From Saccharopolyspora erythraea (GTDB lineage: Bacteria > Actinomycetota > Actinomycetes > Mycobacteriales > Pseudonocardiaceae), in NCBI RefSeq assembly GCF_018141105.1, contig NZ_CP054839.1, positions 7,939,411 to 8,003,410 on the forward strand: 64,000 nt of DNA. The letters run 5' to 3'. Under the pieces are notes generated by a model. It was not told where the DNA came from. It made no database searches and saw nothing but the letters and a program-made list of their open reading frames with translations. The stretch's first letter is position 1. Each line of letters opens with the position of its first letter. A program made the translations under genes and the position numbers. Positions 52,703 through 62,034 of this stretch are shown piece after piece.

Positions 52703-53371
52703 TCAGAGACGGCCGGCGAGGCCGTCTGCGATGGCGACGAGCCGCTCCCCGAACGGCGCCTCCGTCGCGCCGTCCGGGTCGCTGCGCACCACGAGCACCT
52801 GGCCGCTGACCGCCTTGCGGACGACCTGCTCCGTACCGTCCGGTCGCCGCACCTCGGTCGGTTTGGCCTGCTCCGCCCCGACCGACGACGCGGGGCTGAC
52901 GATCACGCTCACGTTGCCCGTCGACGCGCCCTCGGTCAGCTCGAACGCCGCCGACTGCGAGCCCGACGGGCAGGAGCCGGACGCGGGTACCGCGGCCCGT
53001 CCGGCCGCCTCCGGCAGCGCGCCCGCCAGGGCGTCGGCCAGCCGGGCGTCGGGCGCGCCACACGAGGAACGCGTACCGGGGTCGTTCATGACGATCGGGC
53101 CGTTGGTCGGTGCGGGCTGCGCGGGTGGTTGCGGGCCGGACTCGCGCAGAGACGCGACGGTGTCCTGGTCACCGGGCGTGAACAGGCCGGTGCCGAAACC
53201 GGCCCCGACGAACAGCACCGCGGCAGCGGCGACACCACCGCCCGCCGCCGCCATCCGGCGCCGCGCGGTTATCCGGCGGGAGCCCCGCACCACGTCGCCC
53301 TCGTCGAAGGACGCCGGTGGCGCCGAGGGCACCGCCTCGCGGAACAGCTCCTCGAGCTTGCGTTCGTCCAC
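52703..53371 (-). CDS. Membrane-anchored partner of the second ECF sigma factor
   Basis: The 222-residue protein has a short cytoplasmic N-terminus (DERKLEELFREAVPSAPPASF), a basic stretch RRITARRRM, one transmembrane helix (about 43-63) and an extracellular domain with cysteines in RSSCGAPD and GSCPSG. It is the second example here of the sigma-partner layout found at 45526-46374. GTG 53371 follows GAGGAGG by 9 nt and lies 14 bp after the sigma stop. Anti-sigma function is inferred. Confidence 0.72.
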   Translation of the reverse strand: MDERKLEELFREAVPSAPPASFDEGDVVRGSRRITARRRMAAAGGGVAAAAVLFVGAGFGTGLFTPGDQDTVASLRESGPQPPAQPAPTNGPIVMNDPGTRSSCGAPDARLADALAGALPEAAGRAAVPASGSCPSGSQSAAFELTEGASTGNVSVIVSPASSVGAEQAKPTEVRRPDGTEQVVRKAVSGQVLVVRSDPDGATEAPFGERLVAIADGLAGRL

Positions 53372-53385
53372 CTGACCGCACCTCC

Positions 53386-53904
53386 TCACAACGCCGACCG
53401 GAGATCGCCGAGCTCGTCACCGAGGGCCTCGCGCAGCGCGGTGAGACCGCGCGCGCACTGGCTCTTGACCGTGCCCTCGCTGCACTTCATGACCTCGGCG
53501 ACTCCCGCGACGTCGAGTCCCTCCAGGAATCGCAGCACCAGCACCGCCCGCTGCTTCGGCGGGACCTTGCGCAGCCCGGCCAGCAGCGTCTGCCGGGTGG
53601 CGACCGCGTTGGCCACCTCGCCCGAGACCTCGGGCGCGTCCGGCAGGACCTCGGTGGAACGCTCCCGGCGCCACGGCCGCCGGGACTCGTCGATCACCGC
53701 CCGGGTCAGCGTGCGGCGCACGTAGGCGTCCAGCGCGCCCTTGTCCCGGACCTTGCGCCAATGGCGGTGCAGCGCGATGAACGCGGTCTGGGCGAGATCG
53801 TCCGCGCGGTGCCAGTCACCGCACATCATGTACGCCATCCGACGCACCGCCTCCCGCCGAGCCGCGAAGTACTCCGCGAACTCCTGCTCCTCGCGCTGGT
53901 CCAC
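53386..53904 (-). CDS. SigE-family ECF sigma factor
   Basis: This 172-residue paralogue of the sigma factor at 46374-46916 has MAYMMCGDWHRADDLAQTAFIALHRHW (region 2) and VPPKQRAVLVLRFLEGLDVAGVAEVMKCSEGTVKSQCARGL-type region 4 (first residues KVPPKQ). GTG 53904 follows GGAGAG by 6 nt. It is divergent from threonine aldolase. The two modules in the window probably arose by duplication. Confidence 0.92.
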   Translation of the reverse strand: MDQREEQEFAEYFAARREAVRRMAYMMCGDWHRADDLAQTAFIALHRHWRKVRDKGALDAYVRRTLTRAVIDESRRPWRRERSTEVLPDAPEVSGEVANAVATRQTLLAGLRKVPPKQRAVLVLRFLEGLDVAGVAEVMKCSEGTVKSQCARGLTALREALGDELGDLRSAL

Positions 53905-54078
53905 GCGGAACTCTCCGCTCGTCAGTACTGCCACCTGTTGGACGGAACGCCCGGCCCCAACCGTTGCACGGCGGGCGGCGGCGATCCAGCTCACACCCGA
54001 CCTTCATACCGAAGCCCGGGCCGGTGCCACACACCGGGCCGATTCCCTGAACCGGTGTTCGTGTGGTGTGATCGGTTC

Positions 54079-55101
54079 GTGACCAAAGCGGCGCCAATCG
54101 ATCTCCGTTCCGACACGGTCACGCGTCCCGACGGGCAGATGTCCGCGGCGATGGCCGCGGCCGAGGTCGGCGACGACGTGCTGGACCACGACCCGACGAT
54201 GCGCGCGCTGGAGGAGAAGGCCGCTGGCCTCCTCGGCACCGCGGCGGCCCTGTGGGTGCCCAGCGGCACCATGGGCAACCTGATCGCGCTCTCGCTGCAC
54301 CTCCAGCGCGGCGACCGGTTCCTCGCCCCGCGCGGCGCGCACGTGCTCGACTTCGAGCTCGGCACCGCGGCCTGGCTGGCCGGCGGCATGCCGCAGCCGC
54401 TGGAGTGGACCGCGGGGCCGGGGCGCCCCACAGCGGACCTGGTCCGGACCTACACCGGGCAGAGCGCCCGCTACGACGCCCTGCACACGACGCTGCTGTG
54501 CCTGGAGAACACCCACAACGGCGCGGGCGGGGCGGTCATCCCGCCGCACGAGCACGCACTGCTCGCCGCCGCGGCCCGGGACGGCGGCCTGCGCGTCCAC
54601 CTCGACGGAGCCCGGCTGTGGAACGCGGCGGTCTCGCTGGAGGTGCCGCCCGCCGCCCTCACCGTCGGGGCCGACACCGTGCAGGCGTGCCTGAGCAAGG
54701 GGCTCGGCGCGCCGGTCGGGTCGGTGGTGGCCGGATCGAAGGAGTTCGTCACCGAGGCGCGGCGGATGCGCAAGATGCTCGGCGGCGGGGTCCGCCAGGG
54801 CGGGGTGCTCGCGGCCGCGGGCCTGGTGGCGCTGGAGCGCATCGACTCGCTGGCCGAGGACCACGGCAACGCGCGGCTGCTGGCCGAGGGGCTGGCCGAG
54901 CGCGGCTGGGACGCGTCGACGCCGCAGACCAACATCGTGCTCGCGGCGGTTCCCGACGTCGGTCGCACCCTGGAGCGGCTGCGCACGGCCGGGGTGCTGG
55001 CCGTCCCGATGAACGGCCAAGTCCGGTTCGTCACCCACCGCGACGTCGGCAAGGCGACGATCGAGGAGGCCCTGCGCCGGATCGGCCGGTCGGACCGGTG
55101 A
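54079..55101 (+). CDS. Low-specificity threonine aldolase
   Basis: The 340-residue fold-type I PLP enzyme has IDLRSDTVTRPDGQM at the start, GDDVLDHDPTMRALE, PSGTMGNLIAL, LENTHNGAGG, HLDGARLWNAA and the Schiff-base lysine in ACLSKGLGAPVGS. It splits threonine or allo-threonine into glycine and acetaldehyde. The start is GTG 54079. The HAD gene follows after 32 bp. Confidence 0.9.
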   Translation: MTKAAPIDLRSDTVTRPDGQMSAAMAAAEVGDDVLDHDPTMRALEEKAAGLLGTAAALWVPSGTMGNLIALSLHLQRGDRFLAPRGAHVLDFELGTAAWLAGGMPQPLEWTAGPGRPTADLVRTYTGQSARYDALHTTLLCLENTHNGAGGAVIPPHEHALLAAAARDGGLRVHLDGARLWNAAVSLEVPPAALTVGADTVQACLSKGLGAPVGSVVAGSKEFVTEARRMRKMLGGGVRQGGVLAAAGLVALERIDSLAEDHGNARLLAEGLAERGWDASTPQTNIVLAAVPDVGRTLERLRTAGVLAVPMNGQVRFVTHRDVGKATIEEALRRIGRSDR

Positions 55102-55133
55102 GCCCGCGAACGTCGACCGACGGGGAGGTTGGA

Positions 55134-55733
55134 GTGCTGCGCTGGGTGGTCTTCGACTACGGCGAGGTGATCAGCGTGCGGACGCGGGCGCTGCCGGAGC
55201 TGGCCGCGATGCTGGGCACCGACCCGGAGTCGTTCGAGACGGCCTACTTCGCCGAGCGGGTCGCCTACGACCGGGGCGGCACCGACACCGACTACTGGCG
55301 CGCGGTGGGCGCGCACTTCGACGTCGATGTCGACGACACCCGCATCGAGGCCCTGACCGGCACCGACACCAACGGCTGGCTGGACACCGACGCCGAGACG
55401 CTGCGCCTGATCGACGAGCTCGCGGACGCCGGGGTCACCCTGGCACTGCTGTCCAACGCGCCGTCGACCTTCGCCCGCGTGGCCGAGCAGCAGCCGTGGG
55501 CGCGCAACTTCGAGCACCTGGTGTTCTCCGGAGACCTGCGGCTGGGCAAGCCCGACGCGGCGATCTACCTGCACCTGCTGGACACCATCGCGGCCCGTCC
55601 GCAGGAGTGCCTGTTCTTCGACGACCGGCAGGAGAACATCGACGCGGCGCGCGAGGCGGGCCTGCGCGCCGAGACCTGGACGGGCGCGGAGGCGGCCCGC
55701 CGGAAGCTGCGGGAGCTGGGCGTCCTCGGCTAG
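55134..55733 (+). CDS. HAD-superfamily hydrolase (subfamily IA)
   Basis: The 199-residue protein has motif I VVFDYGEVIS with the nucleophile Asp, motif II ALLSNAPSTF, the lysine of motif III in LRLGKPDAAIYLHLL, and motif IV LFFDDRQENIDAAREAGL. It resembles YihX-like sugar-phosphate phosphatases. GTG 55134 follows GGGGAGG by 5 nt and is preferred to an upstream GTG at 55098 that overlaps the aldolase stop. Confidence 0.85.
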   Translation: MLRWVVFDYGEVISVRTRALPELAAMLGTDPESFETAYFAERVAYDRGGTDTDYWRAVGAHFDVDVDDTRIEALTGTDTNGWLDTDAETLRLIDELADAGVTLALLSNAPSTFARVAEQQPWARNFEHLVFSGDLRLGKPDAAIYLHLLDTIAARPQECLFFDDRQENIDAAREAGLRAETWTGAEAARRKLRELGVLG

Positions 55734-55743
55734 CGGTGCCTCG

Positions 55744-55905
55744 TCACTTGAGCTGCTTGCGGTCCCTCGCCCAGCCCAGCGCCGCCGTGGCGACGAACAG
55801 CGCGCCGCCGATGACGGCGAGCCAGAACAGGCCCTTGAACAACACGCCGGCCACCGAGATCACGAGCCACAGCAACAGCAGCCCGCCGATCACCTTCCAC
55901 AACAT
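55744..55905 (-). CDS. Small two-helix membrane protein
   Basis: The 53-residue protein (MLWKVIGGLLLLWLVISVAGVLF, GLFWLAVIGGALFVATAALGW, ending ARDRKQLK) has two transmembrane helices and a basic tail. ATG 55905 follows GAGGTGG. Similar short hydrophobic proteins are widespread in actinomycetes without known function. Its stop lies 10 bp from the convergent HAD gene. Confidence 0.7.
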   Translation of the reverse strand: MLWKVIGGLLLLWLVISVAGVLFKGLFWLAVIGGALFVATAALGWARDRKQLK

Positions 55906-56065
55906 CCGAAGCCACCTCAACTCGGCCGACAGCGGCCCCCGAGCGGACCGTGCCTCCAGCCTGCCAGAGGAACCGCCCACCGCGACCGCCCCGAACCGAC
56001 ATTCCGGGAAAACTCAGGGTTCTCGGGGTCGGCCCGGCACCCCGGCCCGACCAGCGGTGTCGCGG

Positions 56066-57232
56066 TCAGCGGCGGAGCCAGGTCGCGAGCCGGGCCAGGG
56101 CCTCGGAGATGTCGGCGGTGCTGCCCGCGAAGGACATCCGGACGAAGCGGTGGCCGTCGACCGGGTCGAAGTCGATGCCGGGAACCACCGCGACGCCGGT
56201 GTCCTCGAGCAGCCTGCGGCAGAACGCCATCGAGTCCTCGGCGAGGTGGCCGATGTCGGCGTAGACGTAGAAGGCGCCGTCGGCGGGGGCGACCCGGGTG
56301 ATGCCCAGCTCGGCGAGCCCGGCCAGCAGCAGCTCCCGGTTGGTCCGGTAGACCTGCACGTGCGCGTTGACCTCCTCGTATGCCTCGGAGGTGAACGCGC
56401 CCAGCGCGCCGTACTGCGACAGCGCGGGCGGGCAGAGCGTGAAGTTGCCGGTCAGCGAGTCGACCGCGCGCAGCAGCCCGGGCGGCACCAGCATCCAGCC
56501 CAGCCGCCAGCCGGTCATGCACCACAGTTTTGAAAAGCTGTTGACCACGATCGCCTCGCGGGAGAACTCCCACGCCGTGTGCAGCGGCTCCTCGTAGCTG
56601 ATGCCGTGGTACAGCTCGTCGCTGATCAGCCGCACGTCGTTGCGCTCGCACCAGGCGGCCAGCTCCGCCAGCTCCCGCTTCGCCAGCACCGTCCCGGTCG
56701 GGTTGGCGGGGCTGGCCACGATGAGTCCGCGCACCGGCTCGTCCAGCGCCTCGAGCATCTCCACCGTGGGCTGGAACCGGGTCGACTCGTCGCACGGCAG
56801 CTCGACGACCTCGCAGCCGAGGGCGGCGAGGATGTTGCGGTAGGCGGGGTAGCCGGGCCGGGCCAGCGCGACCCGGTCACCGGCGTCGAAGGCGGCCAGG
56901 AACGCCAGCAGGAAGGCACCCGAAGCACCGGTGGTGACCACGACGTCGCCCGCCTCGACGGGCACGTCGTAGGTGCGGTTGTAGTGCCCGGCGATCGCCT
57001 CGCGCAGCCCGGCGAGGCCGAGCTGTTCGGTGTAGCCGAGCGGGTGGCTGTGCAGCGCGTCGGCAGCGGCCTCCCGCACCGCCCGCGGGGCGGGCGACGA
57101 CGGCTGACCCGCGGCCAGCGACACGACGTCGCCGCGGGTGCGCTGCCGGGCAGCCGCGGCGGACACGACCTCCATCACGTGGAACGGCGGGACGTCGGCC
57201 CTGGTGGCGGCGGCGAGCAACGAGTCTGGCAT
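56066..57232 (-). CDS. Class I/II pyridoxal-phosphate aminotransferase
   Basis: The 388-residue fold-type I aminotransferase has SLAAGQPSSPAP, GYTEQLGLAGLREAIAGHY, VTTGASGAFLLAF, ASPANPTGTVL, LISDELYHGISY and the PLP lysine in SFSKLWCMTGWRLGW. It resembles the AspC/ArAT group, and the amino donor cannot be fixed from sequence. ATG 57232 was chosen because the conserved region begins soon after. An ATG 30 bp upstream is possible. Confidence 0.85.
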   Translation of the reverse strand: MPDSLLAAATRADVPPFHVMEVVSAAAARQRTRGDVVSLAAGQPSSPAPRAVREAAADALHSHPLGYTEQLGLAGLREAIAGHYNRTYDVPVEAGDVVVTTGASGAFLLAFLAAFDAGDRVALARPGYPAYRNILAALGCEVVELPCDESTRFQPTVEMLEALDEPVRGLIVASPANPTGTVLAKRELAELAAWCERNDVRLISDELYHGISYEEPLHTAWEFSREAIVVNSFSKLWCMTGWRLGWMLVPPGLLRAVDSLTGNFTLCPPALSQYGALGAFTSEAYEEVNAHVQVYRTNRELLLAGLAELGITRVAPADGAFYVYADIGHLAEDSMAFCRRLLEDTGVAVVPGIDFDPVDGHRFVRMSFAGSTADISEALARLATWLRR

Positions 57233-57515
57233 GGCCCCAGCGTGCCAGGCGCCGCACGGCACTCCAACGCCCAGTCCCGGACCGCGGCGCCCGAGGGGAG
57301 CAACGCGGTGCCGGTGCGGACCGAGCCCCGGGAGCCTTGAGCGGCCGGACCGGCGAGCCCGGGCAGCGGACGGCCCGAAGGCACCGGAATCCGACTCGGC
57401 ACTGGCAGTGCCGAGGCCGTCCCGTAACGGCCGGAACCGAGTCCCGGCGGAAGGGGGCCCGTTCCGCGCCTGCCGAGCGGGTGCCGGCCGCGGTGTGCCC
57501 GCGACCGGCGTCCCG

Positions 57516-58733
57516 TCAGTAGCCCTGGTAGCCGCCGCCCTGCGACATCGACTTCAGCCCCGGGTGGCCGTCGAAGCCGCCGTAGCGGGAGAAGGTGTAG
57601 CGGACACCGGCGATGATGTTGTCCACCGGGTTGTAGATGTCGTCGTGGCCGGGCAGCTTGTACGACTGGAACGTCGGGTCGATGCACTGCATCAGTCCCT
57701 TGGACGGCGTGCCCTTGGCGGCGTTGGAGTCCCAGTTGTTGATGGCGTGCGGGTTGCCGCCGGACTCCTTCTCGATGATCGTCCAGATCTCGTCGATGTT
57801 CTCCTCGGTCACCGGGATGCCGTTGGCCTGCAGGATCTTGATCGCCTCGCGGATCCACTGGTCGACGTTGCCCGGGGGCGGTCCGCCGCTCGGCGGCCCA
57901 CCGCTCGGGCCGAGGCCACCGCCTCCGCCGCCACCACCGCCGGAGCCCGAGTCCGATCCGCCGCCTCCGCCGGACCCGCCCGAGCCACCGGAACCGCCCG
58001 AACCGGAGCCACCGGAACCGGAACCCGACTCGCCCGAGGGACCCGTGCTCTGCGGGTTGGACTGCGCGGGCGGGGGCGGAGGGGTCATGTCCCAGTCGAC
58101 CTTGCGACCCGGAGCCGGGGTGAAGCTCTCGTCGCCTGCCTTTGGCAGCTTCGAGAAGACGTCGGCCATCCCCGCGGCGGCGCCGGTCAGCTCGCCCTGC
58201 GCGGCACCCAGCCCCTGGTTCGCCTCGGCGATCCTGGTGCGGGCCTCGCCCGCGTGCTGCTGCATGGCCCGCCTGATGGTGTCGTCGCGCTCCTGCGCCG
58301 CCCGCTTCTTGGCTTCCTCGTCGCCGCCCGCGGCCTGGACGGCCTTCTGGTAGTCCTGCTCGGCGCGCCTGGCGTCGGCCAGCGCCCGTTCGCCGATCGC
58401 GTTCACCGCCTCCTTGGCGGTCTCCACGACCTGCGCCGCGCGGTCCAGCGCCGCCGCCGAGCTCTCCACCGACTGCCGCGCGGTGTCGAAGCCACCGGTC
58501 AGCTTGCCCATGTAGGCGACGAACGCGTCGGCGGAGGCTCCGCCCCACGCCCCGTCCAGACCGGCGACCGCGCGCGAGAGGTCCTGCCCGCTTTCACCCG
58601 TCTTGCCCGCCGACTCGCGCCACCTGGTGCCGATCTGCCTGATGTCACCCGGCCGGCTGTTCTCGATCCTGCGCACCTGTTCCGCGAGCTCGCCACCGCC
58701 CGGCAGGCCCGCGATCTCGCCTGATATCCCCAT
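57516..58733 (-). CDS. Type VII-type substrate with a lytic transglycosylase domain
   Basis: The 405-residue protein has no signal peptide. Residues 1-190 are helical with a WGGASADAF turn near 63-71, like WXG100/LXG substrates of type VII secretion. A Pro/Gly/Ser-rich linker (about 215-290, long Gly and Ser runs) follows. The C-terminal SLT domain has the catalytic Glu in TIIEKESGGNPHAIN and GLMQCIDPTFQSY. It should be exported as a folded helical pair and cleave peptidoglycan. The EspC-like gene lies 9 bp upstream on the same strand and is a likely partner. Confidence 0.8.
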   Translation of the reverse strand: MGISGEIAGLPGGGELAEQVRRIENSRPGDIRQIGTRWRESAGKTGESGQDLSRAVAGLDGAWGGASADAFVAYMGKLTGGFDTARQSVESSAAALDRAAQVVETAKEAVNAIGERALADARRAEQDYQKAVQAAGGDEEAKKRAAQERDDTIRRAMQQHAGEARTRIAEANQGLGAAQGELTGAAAGMADVFSKLPKAGDESFTPAPGRKVDWDMTPPPPPAQSNPQSTGPSGESGSGSGGSGSGGSGGSGGSGGGGGSDSGSGGGGGGGGGLGPSGGPPSGGPPPGNVDQWIREAIKILQANGIPVTEENIDEIWTIIEKESGGNPHAINNWDSNAAKGTPSKGLMQCIDPTFQSYKLPGHDDIYNPVDNIIAGVRYTFSRYGGFDGHPGLKSMSQGGGYQGY

Positions 58734-58742
58734 CGGCCCGCC

Positions 58743-59045
58743 TCAGACCCGCATCGACTCGGCGTTGGCCGCGTCGACGTCGCCGACGTCGGTGCGAACC
58801 GCGTCCAGCGCGGAGCCGGCGCTGCGCAGCAGCTGCTCGGCCGCGTCGAACTGCTGCTTGGCCGTGGTGTCGAAGTTCCTGATCGCCGAGGCGATCGCGC
58901 CCGCCGCGTCCAGCTCGCCGAAGATCGCCGCGTCCACGTGCTGGTTCTCGAAACCGTCGCCGATCGCGCCGACCGGCCCGGCCTTGGAGTCCAGCTTCGC
59001 GCGGCAGTCGTCCAGCGCCTGCATGTTGTAACCAGCTCTGGTCAC
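58743..59045 (-). CDS. EspC/WXG100-like type VII secretion substrate
   Basis: The 100-residue all-helical protein (MQALDDCRAKLDSKAGPVGAI, then IFGELDAAGAIASAIRNFDTTAKQQF and AAEQLLRSAGSALDAV) fits the EspC-type T7SS excreted protein group. There is no WxG motif, but size, helix-turn-helix layout and immediate pairing with the WXG/SLT protein support a T7SS partner. The start is GTG 59045 or ATG 59024 (MQALDD). Confidence 0.65.
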   Translation of the reverse strand: MTRAGYNMQALDDCRAKLDSKAGPVGAIGDGFENQHVDAAIFGELDAAGAIASAIRNFDTTAKQQFDAAEQLLRSAGSALDAVRTDVGDVDAANAESMRV

Positions 59046-59266
59046 AATCGCTCTCCTAGATTTTTCCGCCGATGACGCGAAACGATCCGCGGCGGAGATC
59101 GGATCCCCTGCTCATGCCTACCAAAGCGAACCGCCCGGCGGCCGGGATTTCCCGGAATCGCCGAGCGGTTCACTCGTTTCGCGGCGCCCGTTCCGCTGCG
59201 CCGTCGCGGCCTTCTCGCCGGTTATGCGATTTTCGCGCTGTTCTCCCGTTTTCGGCGGTCGCGCGC

Positions 59267-60529
<1,263 letters not shown>

Positions 60530-60672
60530 GGGCGCAGCGTAGAACTTCCGGTGCCGTCGGCGAGCCCTGCCCCCGTCCAGGTGTGTCGGATCGGACATCC
60601 GGCGCAAGCCGGGCACCGTGGGAGTGGTCGGCGTCACCTGTTCAGCTCCACGTCCCCGCACCGGCCGGCACT

Positions 60673-60690
60673 GTTCACCCACCGGTCGGC
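60673..60690 (+). promoter_or_regulatory. Possible PHO box before the glycerophosphodiesterase gene
   Basis: GTTCACC at 60673 and GGTCGGC at 60684 are 11 bp apart, and GGTCCCA follows about 10 bp later, recalling the 11-bp direct repeats of streptomycete PhoP sites. It lies 111-128 bp before the ATG at 60801. The second unit is poor, so confidence is low. Confidence 0.3.
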
Positions 60691-60800
60691 GCCGGTCCCA
60701 CTTCCGGTGGGCGAATGGTCGCTTGCACCGGCTCGGGTTGGGCCCGAGCCTTGATCGTCGACCGGCGCGAGGCCGCCGGAGCACACACGGAGGTCCAACC

Positions 60801-61904
60801 ATGATCCGGGCACGTCTGACGGCGCTGGCCGTCGCAGGAGCCGCGGTGCTGGGTACGGTGATCCAGCTCCCCGCGAGCGCGGCCCCCGCCCAACCGGGCG
60901 ACCGCGTCGAGGTCTTCGGGCACCGCGGCGCCTCCGGGTACCGCCCCGAACACACCCTCGCCTCCTACGAGCTGGCTGCCCGGATGGGCGCCGACTACAT
61001 CGAGCCCGACCTGGTGCCCACCAAGGACGGCGTGCTGGTGTCCCGGCACGAGAACGAGATCAGCGGCACCACCGACGTCGCCCAGCGGCCGGAGTTCGCC
61101 GACCGCCGGACCACCAAGGTCATCGACGGCCAGGAGCTGACCGGCTGGTTCACCGAGGACTTCACGCTCGCGGAGCTCAAGACGCTGCGCGCCGTCGAGC
61201 GCATCCCCGACATCCGCCCCAACAACACCGTCTACAACGGCCGCTGGCAGGTGCCGACCTTCCAGGAGGTGCTGGACCTGCGGGCGCGGCTGTCCAAGGA
61301 GCTGGGCCGCGAGATCGGCGTGGCCCCCGAGACCAAGCACCCGAGCTACTTCGCCCGCATCGGCCTGCCGCTGGAGCCGGGCGTGGTGCGGACCCTCGAC
61401 CGCAACGGGCTGAACAAGCGGCACGCGAAGGTCGTGGTGCAGTCCTTCGAGGTGGGCAACCTCAAGCGGCTCGACGAGTCGCTGGAGGTGGGGCTGGTCC
61501 AGCTCATCAGCAACAGCGGTGCGCCGCAGGACCTCATCGAGGCCGGAGACCCGCGCACCTACGCCGACCTGGTCAAGCCCGAGGGGCTGCGGGAGATCGC
61601 GGGCTACGCCGACGTCATCGGCCCGGACACCAAGGTCGTCCTGCCGGTCGACGACCAGGGCCGGCTCACTGAGCCGACCACCGTCGTCGCCGACGCCCAC
61701 GCGGCGGGCCTGCAGGTCGTGCCCTACACGGTCCGCGCGGAGAACGAGTTCCTGCCCGCCGACTTCCGCTCCTCGGACGTGCCGTCGGCCTACGGCGACG
61801 TGTTCGGCTTCTACGCCGCGCTGTTCGCCCAGGACATCGACGGGATCTTCGCCGACCACCCGGACACCGCCGTCATCGCGCGCGACGAGCACGCCGCGCG
61901 CTGA
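60801..61904 (+). CDS. Secreted glycerophosphodiester phosphodiesterase
   Basis: The 367-residue protein has a signal peptide (RARLTALAVAGAAVLGTVIQL, cleavage near ASAA) and a GDPD domain: VFGHRGASGYRPEHTLASY (catalytic His and Arg), GADYIEPDLVPTKDGVLVSRHEN (metal ligands Glu and Asp, second catalytic His), and later PETKHPSYF and DGIFADHPD. It should release glycerol phosphate from extracellular glycerophosphodiesters. The ATG follows ACGGAGG. A hairpin lies just after the stop. Confidence 0.92.
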   Translation: MIRARLTALAVAGAAVLGTVIQLPASAAPAQPGDRVEVFGHRGASGYRPEHTLASYELAARMGADYIEPDLVPTKDGVLVSRHENEISGTTDVAQRPEFADRRTTKVIDGQELTGWFTEDFTLAELKTLRAVERIPDIRPNNTVYNGRWQVPTFQEVLDLRARLSKELGREIGVAPETKHPSYFARIGLPLEPGVVRTLDRNGLNKRHAKVVVQSFEVGNLKRLDESLEVGLVQLISNSGAPQDLIEAGDPRTYADLVKPEGLREIAGYADVIGPDTKVVLPVDDQGRLTEPTTVVADAHAAGLQVVPYTVRAENEFLPADFRSSDVPSAYGDVFGFYAALFAQDIDGIFADHPDTAVIARDEHAAR

Positions 61905-61910
61905 GGCCGT

Positions 61911-61942
61911 CCTCGGCGCGGTGCCCCGGTGCCGCGCCGAGG
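61911..61942 (+). terminator. Terminator hairpin after the phosphodiesterase gene
   Basis: A perfect 11-bp stem CCTCGGCGCGG / CCGCGCCGAGG with a 10-nt loop begins 6 bp after the stop. Confidence 0.75.
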
Positions 61943-62034
61943 GGCCTGTCCGCATCGCGGTCCTCCGGAGGCGGCGAGAGCCACCGGGCTCCGCCCGTGC
62001 GTAGCCTGTCCACCGCGGACGGAGGTGGTGCGCG

